NCBI GenBank assembly: GCA_964415865.1
Contig: CAYQBY010000013.1
Span: 1-38,966, forward strand
DNA from: Thiopontia sp964415865
Lineage (GTDB): Bacteria > Pseudomonadota > Gammaproteobacteria > GCF-002020875
DNA: 38,966 nt
Reading direction: 5' to 3'
Part shown: positions 8,100 to 16,400 of the stretch, piece after piece
How the letters are laid out: each line of letters begins with the position of its first letter
Numbering within the stretch: position 1 is the stretch's first letter
Notes under the pieces: generated by a model
The model's input: only the letters and a program-made list of their open reading frames with translations
The model's database searches: none
What the model was told of the DNA's origin: nothing
Program-made: the position numbers and the translations under genes

Positions 8100-9919
8100 T
8101 GTTCTGCACCTCCGTTGCTATTGTCCACTGGTTGCGGCAGGGTCTGCTTCTGTTGACTAAGGTTGGCAATCCAAAAGACAAACAGCACAAAAACAATAAA
8201 GAGTACCGTTACCAATGTCACCATATTGCCTGCATATCCTATGGCCGGAATATAGTTGTCTGGTGAGTTGTCCTTCATCACCGTATAGATGTGCCAATGA
8301 GTTTTGACCGAAGAGCGTACATACCCCATCAACCCCATCAACCAGGTAAAGGCGACAGGCAGGGCAAACAGTGCATACTGTGAACGGTTGGAGACCTTGC
8401 CCCAGATCGCTGGATATTTGACCTCTGCATTCTTGTACATCATGCCGTCAATAATGACGCCGGCAATAATGACAATCAGGGTAGAGACTACCTGAGTCAC
8501 ACTGGAACCAACCTTGTAAACGGTGTTGGTGAAGTATCCATAATAGACCCCGGCAAAGATGATATTAACGATCGCTACAATATAGATTGCGGTCATCAAT
8601 GCATTACCAACCGGCGCCCATGAGACTGTTGATACCTTGTCGGATCTGCGATAAAGCTGGAACGAGAGGAAGGTCATGATCAACATCAGGTTGACCGCAA
8701 TATTCTTCGCCGGCATGATCCCCAATGGGCCAAGAATATGGTGATGACTGCCACCCAGTGCAGAGATCTCACTAGCTGTAAGCAACAAGGTATGTGGAGT
8801 CATCCAGATCAGGAAGCAGATCACAATGGTTCCGGCAATCCACTTGATGAACCCCTGATAACGCTTCGACCCCTCGGTGCGAGACATTCCCGACCAGAGA
8901 TAATAGTTGGCCGCCAACAGGATTGTGCCAATCAGCACAGCCTGCACAATGAAGAGCCAGGCAAGGATTCCACCCATTGCAGTAATTCCCATCTGCTGAG
9001 AGTAGGCGTAGACCTCTGCCATCAGCCAATAGCCGGCAAACGGTAGCGGCAGGAAGGAGAGGATGGCAATAAAGTTGGAGGTGTAACCCATCCAGTCATA
9101 GTGCGCTTTCTGCTCCTCGGTCTTGGCTGCAAGAAACTTGAACCCTGCATATGCGCCAACAACAGCACCACCAAAGGCAATATTTGCAATAAAGCGGTGC
9201 AGATTAACCGGATTCCAGAGCGGGCCTTTCATAACCTCCCAGATGTTTCCAACAACCGCGCCCACATCACTAACCCCGGATGGAGCCATCATGAAAGTTG
9301 CCCATGAGTTTGATACAAACATGAGTGTCAAGCCAACACCATTTAGCATCATTCCCAGCGAGAGATGAACCCACTTCTTGTTACCGTAGCGGAGAGCATC
9401 CCACCCATAGTAATAAACATAGAGGAAGAAACTCTCAAGAAAAAAGAGCACTGCATAAACCAGCATCTGCGCCCCAAACACCTCCATCATGTAGTTCATG
9501 AATGTGGGATACAGCAGGAACAGTGCCAATGCCAGGGTTCCACCAAACAGGGCGGTAATAGAGTATGCAGTGATGCTGATTTTCATGAACTCATGAGCCA
9601 TATCATCGTAACGGTCATCCCCACTCTTGAAGCCCATGACCTCGATACCCACAACAAACATGGGGACGGCCAGAACGAGAGCGCCAAAGAAGAGATGCAT
9701 CTGTGCTATCACCCAGACAACGGCACGGCTACTGACCCCTATGTTGGGATAGTCACCACGGCTCGGCTGAGGGGCTGGCGCCAGCTCTGCACTCTTTTCC
9801 GCGACAACATCAGAGGCAACAGCCTCATTAAATAGTGACGGAGATTCAAAATCTCCTCCAAACATCCCTGCAGAGACCACAGCCAGGAGCAACAGCCAGA
9901 AAAATAGTCGTTGTTTCAT
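8096..9919 (-). CDS. CydA-superfamily membrane subunit (divergent cytochrome bd-like oxidoreductase)
   Basis: A 607-aa polytopic protein with about 13-14 hydrophobic segments. The start at 9919 is chosen for its GGAGAG site; an in-frame start at 9958 would overlap the upstream small gene by 23 bp. An N-terminal signal-like helix precedes the CydA-type core. Recognisable equivalents of CydA residues are H75 in IAQMHLFFG (b595-like ligand), E162 in FFLESFFLY (proton-path Glu), the SNSWATFMMAPSG segment (CydA NGWMQ-type motif) and H241 in NLHRFIAN (b558-like ligand). The CydA GRQPW signature is not seen and no cydB is present. It is longer than CydA (about 520 aa). A quinol-oxidising role coupled to cytochrome c is plausible; oxygen reduction cannot be assumed. 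It overlaps the di-heme gene. Confidence 0.8.
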   Translation of the reverse strand: MKQRLFFWLLLLAVVSAGMFGGDFESPSLFNEAVASDVVAEKSAELAPAPQPSRGDYPNIGVSSRAVVWVIAQMHLFFGALVLAVPMFVVGIEVMGFKSGDDRYDDMAHEFMKISITAYSITALFGGTLALALFLLYPTFMNYMMEVFGAQMLVYAVLFFLESFFLYVYYYGWDALRYGNKKWVHLSLGMMLNGVGLTLMFVSNSWATFMMAPSGVSDVGAVVGNIWEVMKGPLWNPVNLHRFIANIAFGGAVVGAYAGFKFLAAKTEEQKAHYDWMGYTSNFIAILSFLPLPFAGYWLMAEVYAYSQQMGITAMGGILAWLFIVQAVLIGTILLAANYYLWSGMSRTEGSKRYQGFIKWIAGTIVICFLIWMTPHTLLLTASEISALGGSHHHILGPLGIMPAKNIAVNLMLIMTFLSFQLYRRSDKVSTVSWAPVGNALMTAIYIVAIVNIIFAGVYYGYFTNTVYKVGSSVTQVVSTLIVIIAGVIIDGMMYKNAEVKYPAIWGKVSNRSQYALFALPVAFTWLMGLMGYVRSSVKTHWHIYTVMKDNSPDNYIPAIGYAGNMVTLVTVLFIVFVLFVFWIANLSQQKQTLPQPVDNSNGGAEQ

Positions 9920-9935
9920 TGGATTTACTCTCCTT

Positions 9936-10061
9936 CTACTGTGCGGGTGTGAGATCAAGATTCAGAGGAAGCCCCTGCATCCCCATAATCATGTGATCCA
10001 TTCCGTAGAACAGAAAAAATGCCGCAATGAGGGCAACCACAAATGCAATTCCAGTTTTCAT
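9936..10061 (-). CDS. 41-aa single-helix membrane protein of the bd-like operon
   Basis: ATG at 10061, stop at 9936-9938. The product starts MKTGIAFVVALIAAFF and carries one transmembrane helix (about residues 5-20), then a short Met/Gly-rich tail. An A/G-rich AAGGTA site precedes the start. It lies between the 49-aa gene and the CydA-like gene, with 33 bp and 16 bp gaps. Small single-helix subunits such as CydX and CcoQ accompany respiratory oxidases, so a structural or assembly subunit is likely. No sequence family is recognised. Confidence 0.7.
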   Translation of the reverse strand: MKTGIAFVVALIAAFFLFYGMDHMIMGMQGLPLNLDLTPAQ

Positions 10062-10094
10062 CAATTTACCTTGTTATGAACTAAATTCAGAAGA

Positions 10095-10244
10095 TCAGTG
10101 GTGCAGAACCACACCGCCCGAGTAGATCAAAAACCACCAAAAAAAGAGGAGGATTCCACCTGTTACCGCCAAAAAGAGTTTTGGCCCCCAGGTTGTATCC
10201 TCACCACTCTGCTTGCCATTACTGTTCTCGTTGTTTTCTGTCAT
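10095..10244 (-). CDS. 49-aa single-helix membrane protein, first gene of the bd-like operon
   Basis: ATG at 10244, stop at 10095-10097. A polar N-terminus rich in Asn, Glu and Ser precedes one aromatic helix (about residues 24-43, GGILLFFWWFLIYSGG) and a C-terminal VVLHH. The predicted sigma-54 promoter lies about 40 bp upstream. The two terminal His residues could ligand a metal or heme, but that is speculative. Its position, size and topology suggest an accessory subunit of the oxidoreductase, similar in style to CydX or CcoQ, though not recognisably homologous. Confidence 0.7.
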   Translation of the reverse strand: MTENNENSNGKQSGEDTTWGPKLFLAVTGGILLFFWWFLIYSGGVVLHH

Positions 10245-10284
10245 GATTCACTCTTGTATTCAAAACGATATCCCACAGCTATTT

Positions 10285-10299
10285 GCATTTTCTGTGCCA
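10285..10299 (-). promoter_or_regulatory. Predicted sigma-54 promoter of the bd-like operon
   Basis: The minus-strand sequence TGGCACAGAAAATGC has GG-N10-GC spacing and is identical to the idr-like promoter at 4142-4156. The predicted start is near 10273, about 30 nt before the ATG at 10244. The palindromic sites at 10351-10465 lie roughly 87-183 bp upstream. Confidence 0.78.
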
Positions 10300-10350
10300 C
10301 AATAATTATTTTTATAACAACAGCTTATTTTACAAATAGTTAAACAATAA

Positions 10351-10369
10351 ATTGAACGTTATGTTCAAT
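10351..10369. promoter_or_regulatory. Enhancer-type palindrome 1 in the divergent region
   Basis: ATTGAAC (10351-10357), five bases, GTTCAAT (10363-10369): perfect seven-base arms. It is shared by the two divergent operons, centred about 87 bp from the minus-strand start and 195 bp from the plus-strand start. Confidence 0.7.
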
Positions 10370-10407
10370 TCCGCAATCATGGCGGTAGCATCATATTGTT
10401 CATAAAA

Positions 10408-10422
10408 TGAACGTTTCGTTCA
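10408..10422. promoter_or_regulatory. Enhancer-type palindrome 2 in the divergent region
   Basis: TGAAC (10408-10412), five bases, GTTCA (10418-10422). An additional GTTCA at 10398-10402 lies five bases to its left, so half-sites alternate in orientation every ten bases here. Confidence 0.68.
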
Positions 10423-10446
10423 ATAACGGATGGAACATATCTTCCA

Positions 10447-10465
10447 ATTGAACATTGTGTTCAAT
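10447..10465. promoter_or_regulatory. Enhancer-type palindrome 3 in the divergent region
   Basis: ATTGAAC (10447-10453), five bases, GTTCAAT (10459-10465). The centre is 41 bp from palindrome 2 (about four helical turns) and about 99 bp upstream of the predicted plus-strand transcript start. Confidence 0.7.
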
Positions 10466-10528
10466 TTTTCTGATACTATCTCAACACCTCTGTTACCAAC
10501 TCATTAAATATCAAATAGATACGAGATT

Positions 10529-10544
10529 TGGCACACCTTGTGCA
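10529..10544 (+). promoter_or_regulatory. Predicted sigma-54 promoter of the HEAT-protein operon
   Basis: TTGGCAC at 10528-10534 places GG at 10530-10531; GC follows at 10542-10543 after exactly ten bases. Only the base before TGC departs from the TTGC consensus. The transcript would start near 10555, about 40 nt before the ATG at 10594. Confidence 0.72.
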
Positions 10545-10593
10545 TATAGAGGTTGAGTTCAACAATATGGTTTTACAAGAGAATATATAAATT

Positions 10594-13038
10594 ATGAGTC
10601 TGGATCAAACAATTGATGCACTAACAAAACTCCTTGAGAATGGTGACGAGGCTGATCGCTGTTATGTTACCCAGGCACTAGGGAAACTGACAGACCCCTC
10701 TATTGCACCTGCTATCTCGAAGAGGGTTCTCCCCTATCTGCGCGACAAGGATATAGATGTATGTGTTGATGCTGCGGCCACCCTTGGCAAGCTTGGTGGG
10801 GTTGGTGTTACCGCCGCGCTTGTGGAGTCCCTGGAGAAGGATCCAGACGGCGAGGTGAAAACTGCCATTGCACGTGCCCTGGGTGATCTTGGTGATATTG
10901 CTGCTGTTCCTGAACTGGTTCGTGTCATGGAAGAGCGTGATGAAGGCATTGAGATTATTGAGGATGGCTGGGATCTATGGTGGGATGTCCAACTTGCTGC
11001 CGTCAAGTCCCTGGGGAAACTGAAGGCTGCAGATGCTGTTCCGGCCCTGGAACGGGTACTAAATAGTATAGAGGGAGAGGATATAGAACCAGACATTCTG
11101 CGCTCACTGGCCGAAATTGGTACAGAGGAGAGCATTCAGGCTTTGGAGAGAATTCTGACAACTGGTGATGTCCGTAAACAGCGACGTGCAGCTACAGCTC
11201 TTGGGCGTTCAGACTCTGCCGAGGCCGTCAAAATTCTGGGTAGAGCATTGAGTTCAAAGCATGTGGACGTCCGTGTGCACGCAACAAAAGCACTGGAAGA
11301 GCTGGATGCCAAGAAATATCTCCCTGCCATCATGCTGTTGCTGAAAAATCCCAGTGATGAGGTGCGGAGTGCAGCAGCACATGCAGCAACCACGCTGGGT
11401 GAGATGAAAAATCCTACCCAGGAGGCAGTAGATCTATTTACAGGACTTTTAGATGATGAGAGCGCACTGGTACGCGCCACATCACTGAACACTTTGGCTA
11501 ATCTGCGACGAGAGGTTCTGAGAGAGAAGATTGGAGATAAGGTTATTGATCGAGTCATCGAGCTGGTTGGTGACTCCGATATTGAGACCTCAACTGCGGC
11601 CACCAGGCTATTCTCAAAACTGAACACCAGTGACGCAGAGGATAAGCTTGTTGCGATACTTGATGATGACAGCAACGAAACGGCTATCCGTCGACAAGCT
11701 GCTCTCAGTCTGGCAGTAATGGATCAGGTGACTGACAGCGGGGTTACATCCCTGACCAATGCATTAAGTGACCCTGAACAATCTGTCCGTCTGGCTGCAC
11801 TGGTTTCCATGATGGACTGTGAGGATAAATATATCGCCTCGAATGATGATGGCGAGACTCACCCACGTCCCATCGAGATTATCCTCTCTGCTCTCCATGG
11901 AGAGATTGATCTGACTCGTGAAGAGGAAGAGACAGGGGAGAGAGCACCCCAGTCTCAGGAGGTACAGTTCAACAAGGATGTAGACCTGAAGGCGGCAGAG
12001 TCAGACAGTTCTGATGGTAGCAACAGTGATAACGAGGAGGAGAGCCAGAAACAGGTTCTGCCAGACTTCCCGGAATCACCAACGGTCGAAGGAGAGAGGC
12101 ATGAGAGCCTCTCAACCCTGGATACCATTGCGATGGACAATGTTGAGACTGCCCTGATGCTTGATGAGGATGAGGCTCCTGTAGAAGAGGAACATGACGA
12201 AGAGACCAAAGAGTATCTTAATATTCTGGACAACAATGAGGAGGCAGCTGTTCGCCGTGAACGTCGTTTCAAAAACAAGGACATCCATACTGATGTCCGT
12301 CGTATGGCAGCAACTATTCTGGGGCGCAAACAGAGCGATCTAGCAATAGACGAACTAAATCATGCACTCAATGATGATGACCATGAGATCCGCCGCCTGG
12401 CTGCCGAGGCTCTGGCCGAGATTGCTACCAGCAATCCATCCAATCCTAAACTTCTGGACACCCAGGGCACGCTAATCTCTCAGGTCCATTTTGGTGATCC
12501 TGATATACGCATGGCCTCCATTCGTGCGCTTGGCGCTATGGAAAACAGGGCCGCAATCCCTACCCTGATTGACCGTCTCGATGATGATGACACTGTAGTG
12601 AGGATGGAGTCAGTACGCGCCCTTGCATCCATTGCATCCAGCAAACTGGATTCCGATTCTGAGGCACACATGGTCACAAACGAGATCTCCAACGGTGAAA
12701 TTCTGCAAAAGATCAGTGAAAAACTGGAGGATGATCAACCCTCGGTCAGAAAGTATGCGGCCGATGCTATCACCACTCTTTTAAGCAGTAGTGAAGATAA
12801 TAGTGAGGAGAGTAAGAGCCTGATTCTCAAGATTCTGGATGCCGGTTTTGCCGGTGCGGGAGAGCAGGCAAGACATATGGGAAGAGCACTGCGAATTCTT
12901 GATCCTGTTATTGGTGCAAATCATCTACTGCCACTACTGGAGTCAATGCAAAGTAGTGCAGAACGCAGATTTGTAATCGAGATGCTGGAAGAGATCTATC
13001 AGACCGACCAGGCATCGGAACAGAGAGATGCTGCATAA
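10594..13038 (+). CDS. Large cytoplasmic HEAT-repeat (PBS-lyase-like) protein
   Basis: An 814-aa acidic protein without signal or membrane helix. Residues about 1-430 and 545-800 are built of tandem 30-residue HEAT repeats with the pattern D..VR..AA.ALG.L....AV. They are separated by a very acidic, low-complexity linker (about 440-540) rich in Glu, Asp and Ser. HEAT repeats of this type occur in phycobilin lyases (CpcE/F, NblB) and in many scaffold proteins, so the family alone does not give a function. It is the first gene downstream of the plus-strand sigma-54 promoter, with the cupredoxin-like gene 75 bp beyond. No terminator-like hairpin was seen in that gap. A scaffold or tetrapyrrole-handling role fits the neighbours but is inferred. 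Confidence 0.85.
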   Translation: MSLDQTIDALTKLLENGDEADRCYVTQALGKLTDPSIAPAISKRVLPYLRDKDIDVCVDAAATLGKLGGVGVTAALVESLEKDPDGEVKTAIARALGDLGDIAAVPELVRVMEERDEGIEIIEDGWDLWWDVQLAAVKSLGKLKAADAVPALERVLNSIEGEDIEPDILRSLAEIGTEESIQALERILTTGDVRKQRRAATALGRSDSAEAVKILGRALSSKHVDVRVHATKALEELDAKKYLPAIMLLLKNPSDEVRSAAAHAATTLGEMKNPTQEAVDLFTGLLDDESALVRATSLNTLANLRREVLREKIGDKVIDRVIELVGDSDIETSTAATRLFSKLNTSDAEDKLVAILDDDSNETAIRRQAALSLAVMDQVTDSGVTSLTNALSDPEQSVRLAALVSMMDCEDKYIASNDDGETHPRPIEIILSALHGEIDLTREEEETGERAPQSQEVQFNKDVDLKAAESDSSDGSNSDNEEESQKQVLPDFPESPTVEGERHESLSTLDTIAMDNVETALMLDEDEAPVEEEHDEETKEYLNILDNNEEAAVRRERRFKNKDIHTDVRRMAATILGRKQSDLAIDELNHALNDDDHEIRRLAAEALAEIATSNPSNPKLLDTQGTLISQVHFGDPDIRMASIRALGAMENRAAIPTLIDRLDDDDTVVRMESVRALASIASSKLDSDSEAHMVTNEISNGEILQKISEKLEDDQPSVRKYAADAITTLLSSSEDNSEESKSLILKILDAGFAGAGEQARHMGRALRILDPVIGANHLLPLLESMQSSAERRFVIEMLEEIYQTDQASEQRDAA

Positions 13039-13113
13039 CCACTATTTCGAACTTTTTCATCAATCAATTTTTATTTTTTTAACCATTTGTTTAACCATAG
13101 GAGTCCAACTATT

Positions 13114-13881
13114 ATGAAATCCTCAAAACGTCTACTCAAGACACTCTCTGCTGTGGCAATCACTGCCGCCGCACTCGCCCCAATCAGCTCTGAGGCTGGC
13201 TACAAGGTAGTTGATGTGGCTAATGGCGGCACCATCTCTGGAACTGTAACCCTGAAGAAGGCCGCACCGAAGTCTGCTCATAAAGTTTATGATATAAAGA
13301 AAGACAATGCTGTATGTGGCACTGACCAACGTACCATCGATTACGTTCAGACCAATGGTAAGGCGCTGCTCAATACAATTGTCTATCTGACCAAGGTAAA
13401 ATCTGGTAAGGCATGGGGAGACACTCCAGCCGAGATCAATGTTGATCAGAAGGGATGTGAATTCACCCCATTCCTCTCTATCATGCAGAATGGTGGCAAA
13501 ATGACTGCTATCAACTCTGACCCTGTTCTCCATAATCTACACACTTACGAGTTAATGACTGGCACTGTAAAAGGTCCAAAAAAGACCGTTGCCAACGTTA
13601 GCCAGCCTGACCAGGGAAGCAAGGTCACCAAAACTGTCAAACTGAAAAAAGGTTATGCAATGAAGGTTGAGTGTGATGCTCATGACTTTATGCACGGTTT
13701 CGTTTTTGTTGCCAAGAGCCCTTACTACGCGGTGGTGGATGGTAACGGCAAGTACACTATCGACAACGTACCTCCAGGCAAGTACAAGGTCCGTGCATTT
13801 AACGGTTTCCTCAAGCCAGGAAAAGGTAAGGCTACTGTAAAGGGTGGCGATACTGTAACTGTTGATATCAAGATGAAGTGA
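13114..13881 (+). CDS. Exported cupredoxin-like protein with a carboxypeptidase-regulatory-like domain
   Basis: A 255-aa product starting at ATG 13114 after AGGAGTCC; the in-frame TTG at 13087 lacks such a site. A Sec signal (about residues 1-28) is followed by a beta-rich domain. The region 130-200 resembles a cupredoxin: H140/H143 in VLHNLHTY, then C187, H190 and M193 in ECDAHDFM. This keeps the C-x2-H-x2-M ligand spacing of amicyanin-type blue copper sites. The C-terminus (about 203-255) has the GKYTIDNVPPGKYKV pattern of CarboxypepD_reg-like beta sandwiches. It is probably a periplasmic electron carrier or copper protein. It overlaps the next small gene by one base. Copper binding is inferred from the motif. 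Confidence 0.8.
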   Translation: MKSSKRLLKTLSAVAITAAALAPISSEAGYKVVDVANGGTISGTVTLKKAAPKSAHKVYDIKKDNAVCGTDQRTIDYVQTNGKALLNTIVYLTKVKSGKAWGDTPAEINVDQKGCEFTPFLSIMQNGGKMTAINSDPVLHNLHTYELMTGTVKGPKKTVANVSQPDQGSKVTKTVKLKKGYAMKVECDAHDFMHGFVFVAKSPYYAVVDGNGKYTIDNVPPGKYKVRAFNGFLKPGKGKATVKGGDTVTVDIKMK

Positions 13882-13994
13882 TGAGACGTCTACTTCCAGA
13901 AAAACTCACCCTGTTTGACCGTATGGTTCTTACTGGTGGAGCTATCAACATGGTTGTCGTCTTCACCATTGTCATCTGGTACATGGTGAGCTAG
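13881..13994 (+). CDS. 37-aa single-helix membrane protein
   Basis: ATG at 13881 overlaps the stop codon of the cupredoxin-like gene by one base; the stop is at 13992-13994. The sequence begins MRRLLPEKLTLFDRMV and carries one helix (about residues 17-35). The GAAG upstream lies in the preceding gene, and translation is probably coupled. It is the third tiny membrane protein in this regulon, with the 41- and 49-aa ones. It could anchor the cupredoxin-like protein or join the membrane complex. No family is recognised. Confidence 0.65.
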   Translation: MRRLLPEKLTLFDRMVLTGGAINMVVVFTIVIWYMVS

Positions 13995-14017
13995 AGACGG
14001 CCAGACAACCCGTAACA

Positions 14018-14041
14018 TCATCCCCCTCTATTGGGGGATGA
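14018..14041 (+). terminator. Strong G/C hairpin after the HEAT/cupredoxin genes
   Basis: TCATCCCCC (14018-14026) pairs with GGGGGATGA (14033-14041) over nine base pairs with a six-base loop. The sequence after it is only moderately T-rich, so termination may be partial and allow read-through into the UspA gene. Confidence 0.6.
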
Positions 14042-14107
14042 CTGTTTAGGGTCTTTATAAAACCGCACAATTAATGTGTTTTTTTACAAAGATCAATAAA
14101 CGACAAG

Positions 14108-14131
14108 TCAGGGGGATCAGAAAACCCCTGA
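14108..14131 (+). promoter_or_regulatory. Leader hairpin upstream of the UspA/PCP_red gene
   Basis: TCAGGGG (14108-14114) pairs with CCCCTGA (14125-14131) around a ten-base loop. It lies in the 187-bp gap between the 37-aa gene and the chosen start at 14182. No convincing -35/-10 or sigma-54 element was seen in this gap. The hairpin may be an mRNA stability or processing element. Confidence 0.4.
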
Positions 14132-14181
14132 GTATTAGTTATTCCCGCAAAGGCGAAACTAGAGAAACGAGGTTGTATAAC

Positions 14182-16380
14182 ATGCAGAATGAGAATGTAG
14201 TCAAGATGGAGCAGCTCAGCCAGCCAGATCCTCTTCCTACCTACCAGAAAATACTTCTTGCCGTTGACTCCTCGGACCACTCCAACCGTGGTACTACCGA
14301 GGCTTTTCGCATGGCCTCATACTGGGGCAGCTCAATTACTGGTACCCATGTCTATGCGGCCAAACTTCATGATGTTCGTTTTCGTCAGATGGAGGGTGGA
14401 CTACCGGAGCAATTTCGCGAGGAGCAGGAACTGGAGCGTCAGCGAGATGTCCATGATGATCTGATCACCAAGGGACTCTCCATCATTACCGACTCCTATC
14501 TGGATCAAGCTGAGGCACTTGCTGATGAAAACGAAGTCTCTTTTGATCGCCGCCCACTAGAGGGTAAAAATTATCGTGAACTGACCAGAGAGACCAATAG
14601 CGGAAGGTATGACCTGCTGATCATGGGGGCACTGGGGCTTGGGGCAATTCGTGGCAGCCGTCTGGGAACAGTAACCGACCGGGTTGCTCGTCGCTCTGAT
14701 ATTGATCTATTGGTAATCAAGGAGCCTGAGATAAATCTTAATCGTGGCCCTATTGTGGTTGCGATTGATGGCTCGGAGAGAGCCTATGGTGGGCTGCTGA
14801 CTGCATTCTCTCTGGCACATGAGTGGGGCTGCAAGGTCAAGGTGATCTCTGCCTTTGACCCCTACTACCACTATGTTGCCTTTAACCGGATTGCCGGTGT
14901 TCTCTCGGAAGAGGCAGGTAAGGTATTCAAGTTCAAGGAGCAGGAGAAGCTCCACGAGGAGATCATCGATTCCGGCCTGGCCAAAATATATCAAGGGCAT
15001 CTTGATGTGGCAGAGTCAATTGCTCAGGAGTACGGAGTAGAGATTGAGACCACCTTGCTGGATGGCAAGGCCCACGATGCAGTTGAGCGCTACGTTGCCA
15101 ATGCACGTCCATCCCTGCTGGTTATTGGCAAACTCGGTATTCATGCCGATGATGAACTGGATATTGGTGGCAATAGTGAGATGTTACTGCGTAATGTTGA
15201 GTGTGCGGTACTACTAAGCCAGAGAACCTATCGCCCAGAGATTGATGTAGTAGCAGAGACCACGACCTCATGGACAAATGAGGCGGAATCCAGAATGAAG
15301 AATGTCCCCTCATTTGTGCGCAATATGGCCAGAATGGCAATTCTGCGCTATGCCCAAGAGCGTGGTCATACCGTCATTACCGAACGAATTGTGGAGGAGG
15401 CAACCGCGCAATTAATGCCGGGCCATGCCGAGCAGGCAATGGGAGAGATTGTTGATGCCTACGAGGCAGGCGAGTTGAAGCGCAAACCAGAGGATGGTGC
15501 CAAGAGAGTCACTGCTGCTGTCATGCGTTGGGATGAAGAGGCAACCAGACTACTAATGTCAGTTGAGGATCTCTCACTACGTGGCAACCTCAGCATGCGT
15601 GCCGAGAAACGGGCACGAGGAGAACGCTCCAACCTGGTAACTACTGACCATATTCGCCATTTTATTGAAAACTCCAATAAGAGCCCTGCCCACACCTGGA
15701 ATGCGGCCGCCCTAGCCCGACTGGCTCGAGTGCCAGAGGGTTTTATGCGCGACTCCAGCAAGGATCGAATCGAGTCATATGCGAGTGAGCACGGCCATCA
15801 GGATATCACGCTTGAGGTTGCTGAGGCTGGACTGGAGCAGGCCCGCAAGGCGATGGAAGAGACCATGCGTAACCAGGAGAGCGGTGCAGTCCCCAAAGAG
15901 GAGAAAAAGGCAAGCCTCTGCCCCTTTGCAAATCTGGCAAAGATGGGAGAAGAGAGAGATCGAAAAAAGGCTGTCACCAAACCAAACAATAGCGACATCG
16001 TATGGGCTGATGATGCCGAGGCACGGATGGAGCGGATCCCCGAGGGATTTATGCGCAATCTGACCCGTCAGAGGGTGGAAAAGTTTGCCCGAAAACATGG
16101 GACAACCGAGATCACCGAAACACTTGTTGAGGAGAAATACAGCGAGTGGGCAGCTGGTTCCAGCCAGAAGAGTTCCTCCATGGAGTGGGATGTCGATGCG
16201 AAGGCTCGCATCGAAAAGATTCCAGATTTCGTCAAGGGGATGGTGGTTTTAGAGGTAGAACGCTGTGCGCGTGATCTTGGGCTGGAGCATGTTACCCATG
16301 CCGCGGTCGACAAGGCTAGCAATACCTGGGAGATGGGCAGCGGCTTCCATTCCGAGTCCAATCCGGATCAATATAAATAG
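14182..16380 (+). CDS. Tandem universal stress (UspA) domains followed by five PCP_red-like repeats
   Basis: A 732-aa product from ATG 14182 (ACGAGG upstream). The frame is open to an ATG at 14074, but that one lacks a ribosome site and adds 36 residues before the UspA fold. UspA domain 1 runs from about 21 to 180 (YQKILLAVDSSDHS) and domain 2 from about 185 to 350 (PIVVAIDGSERAYGG). The rest holds five repeats of about 50 residues, each starting with a conserved Trp (W364, W450, W506, W608, W669). The pattern is W..eA..r...iP.f.r.....e..Ar..g...It. This resembles PCP_red, the C-terminal domain of protochlorophyllide reductase subunit BchB/ChlB. The second repeat is degenerate. The neighbouring radical SAM protein carries the same repeat. 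A tetrapyrrole-binding role is suggested but unproven. Confidence 0.82.
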   Translation: MQNENVVKMEQLSQPDPLPTYQKILLAVDSSDHSNRGTTEAFRMASYWGSSITGTHVYAAKLHDVRFRQMEGGLPEQFREEQELERQRDVHDDLITKGLSIITDSYLDQAEALADENEVSFDRRPLEGKNYRELTRETNSGRYDLLIMGALGLGAIRGSRLGTVTDRVARRSDIDLLVIKEPEINLNRGPIVVAIDGSERAYGGLLTAFSLAHEWGCKVKVISAFDPYYHYVAFNRIAGVLSEEAGKVFKFKEQEKLHEEIIDSGLAKIYQGHLDVAESIAQEYGVEIETTLLDGKAHDAVERYVANARPSLLVIGKLGIHADDELDIGGNSEMLLRNVECAVLLSQRTYRPEIDVVAETTTSWTNEAESRMKNVPSFVRNMARMAILRYAQERGHTVITERIVEEATAQLMPGHAEQAMGEIVDAYEAGELKRKPEDGAKRVTAAVMRWDEEATRLLMSVEDLSLRGNLSMRAEKRARGERSNLVTTDHIRHFIENSNKSPAHTWNAAALARLARVPEGFMRDSSKDRIESYASEHGHQDITLEVAEAGLEQARKAMEETMRNQESGAVPKEEKKASLCPFANLAKMGEERDRKKAVTKPNNSDIVWADDAEARMERIPEGFMRNLTRQRVEKFARKHGTTEITETLVEEKYSEWAAGSSQKSSSMEWDVDAKARIEKIPDFVKGMVVLEVERCARDLGLEHVTHAAVDKASNTWEMGSGFHSESNPDQYK

Positions 16381-16400
16381 GAATGAAATAATGAGCTCAA

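Noticed and set aside
13087..13113. TTG start for the cupredoxin-like gene
   Set aside because: The ATG at 13114 has a strong ribosome site and gives a clean signal peptide.
14074..14181. Longer N-terminus of the UspA protein
   Set aside because: There is no ribosome site at 14074, and the extra 36 residues fall before the UspA fold and over a leader hairpin.
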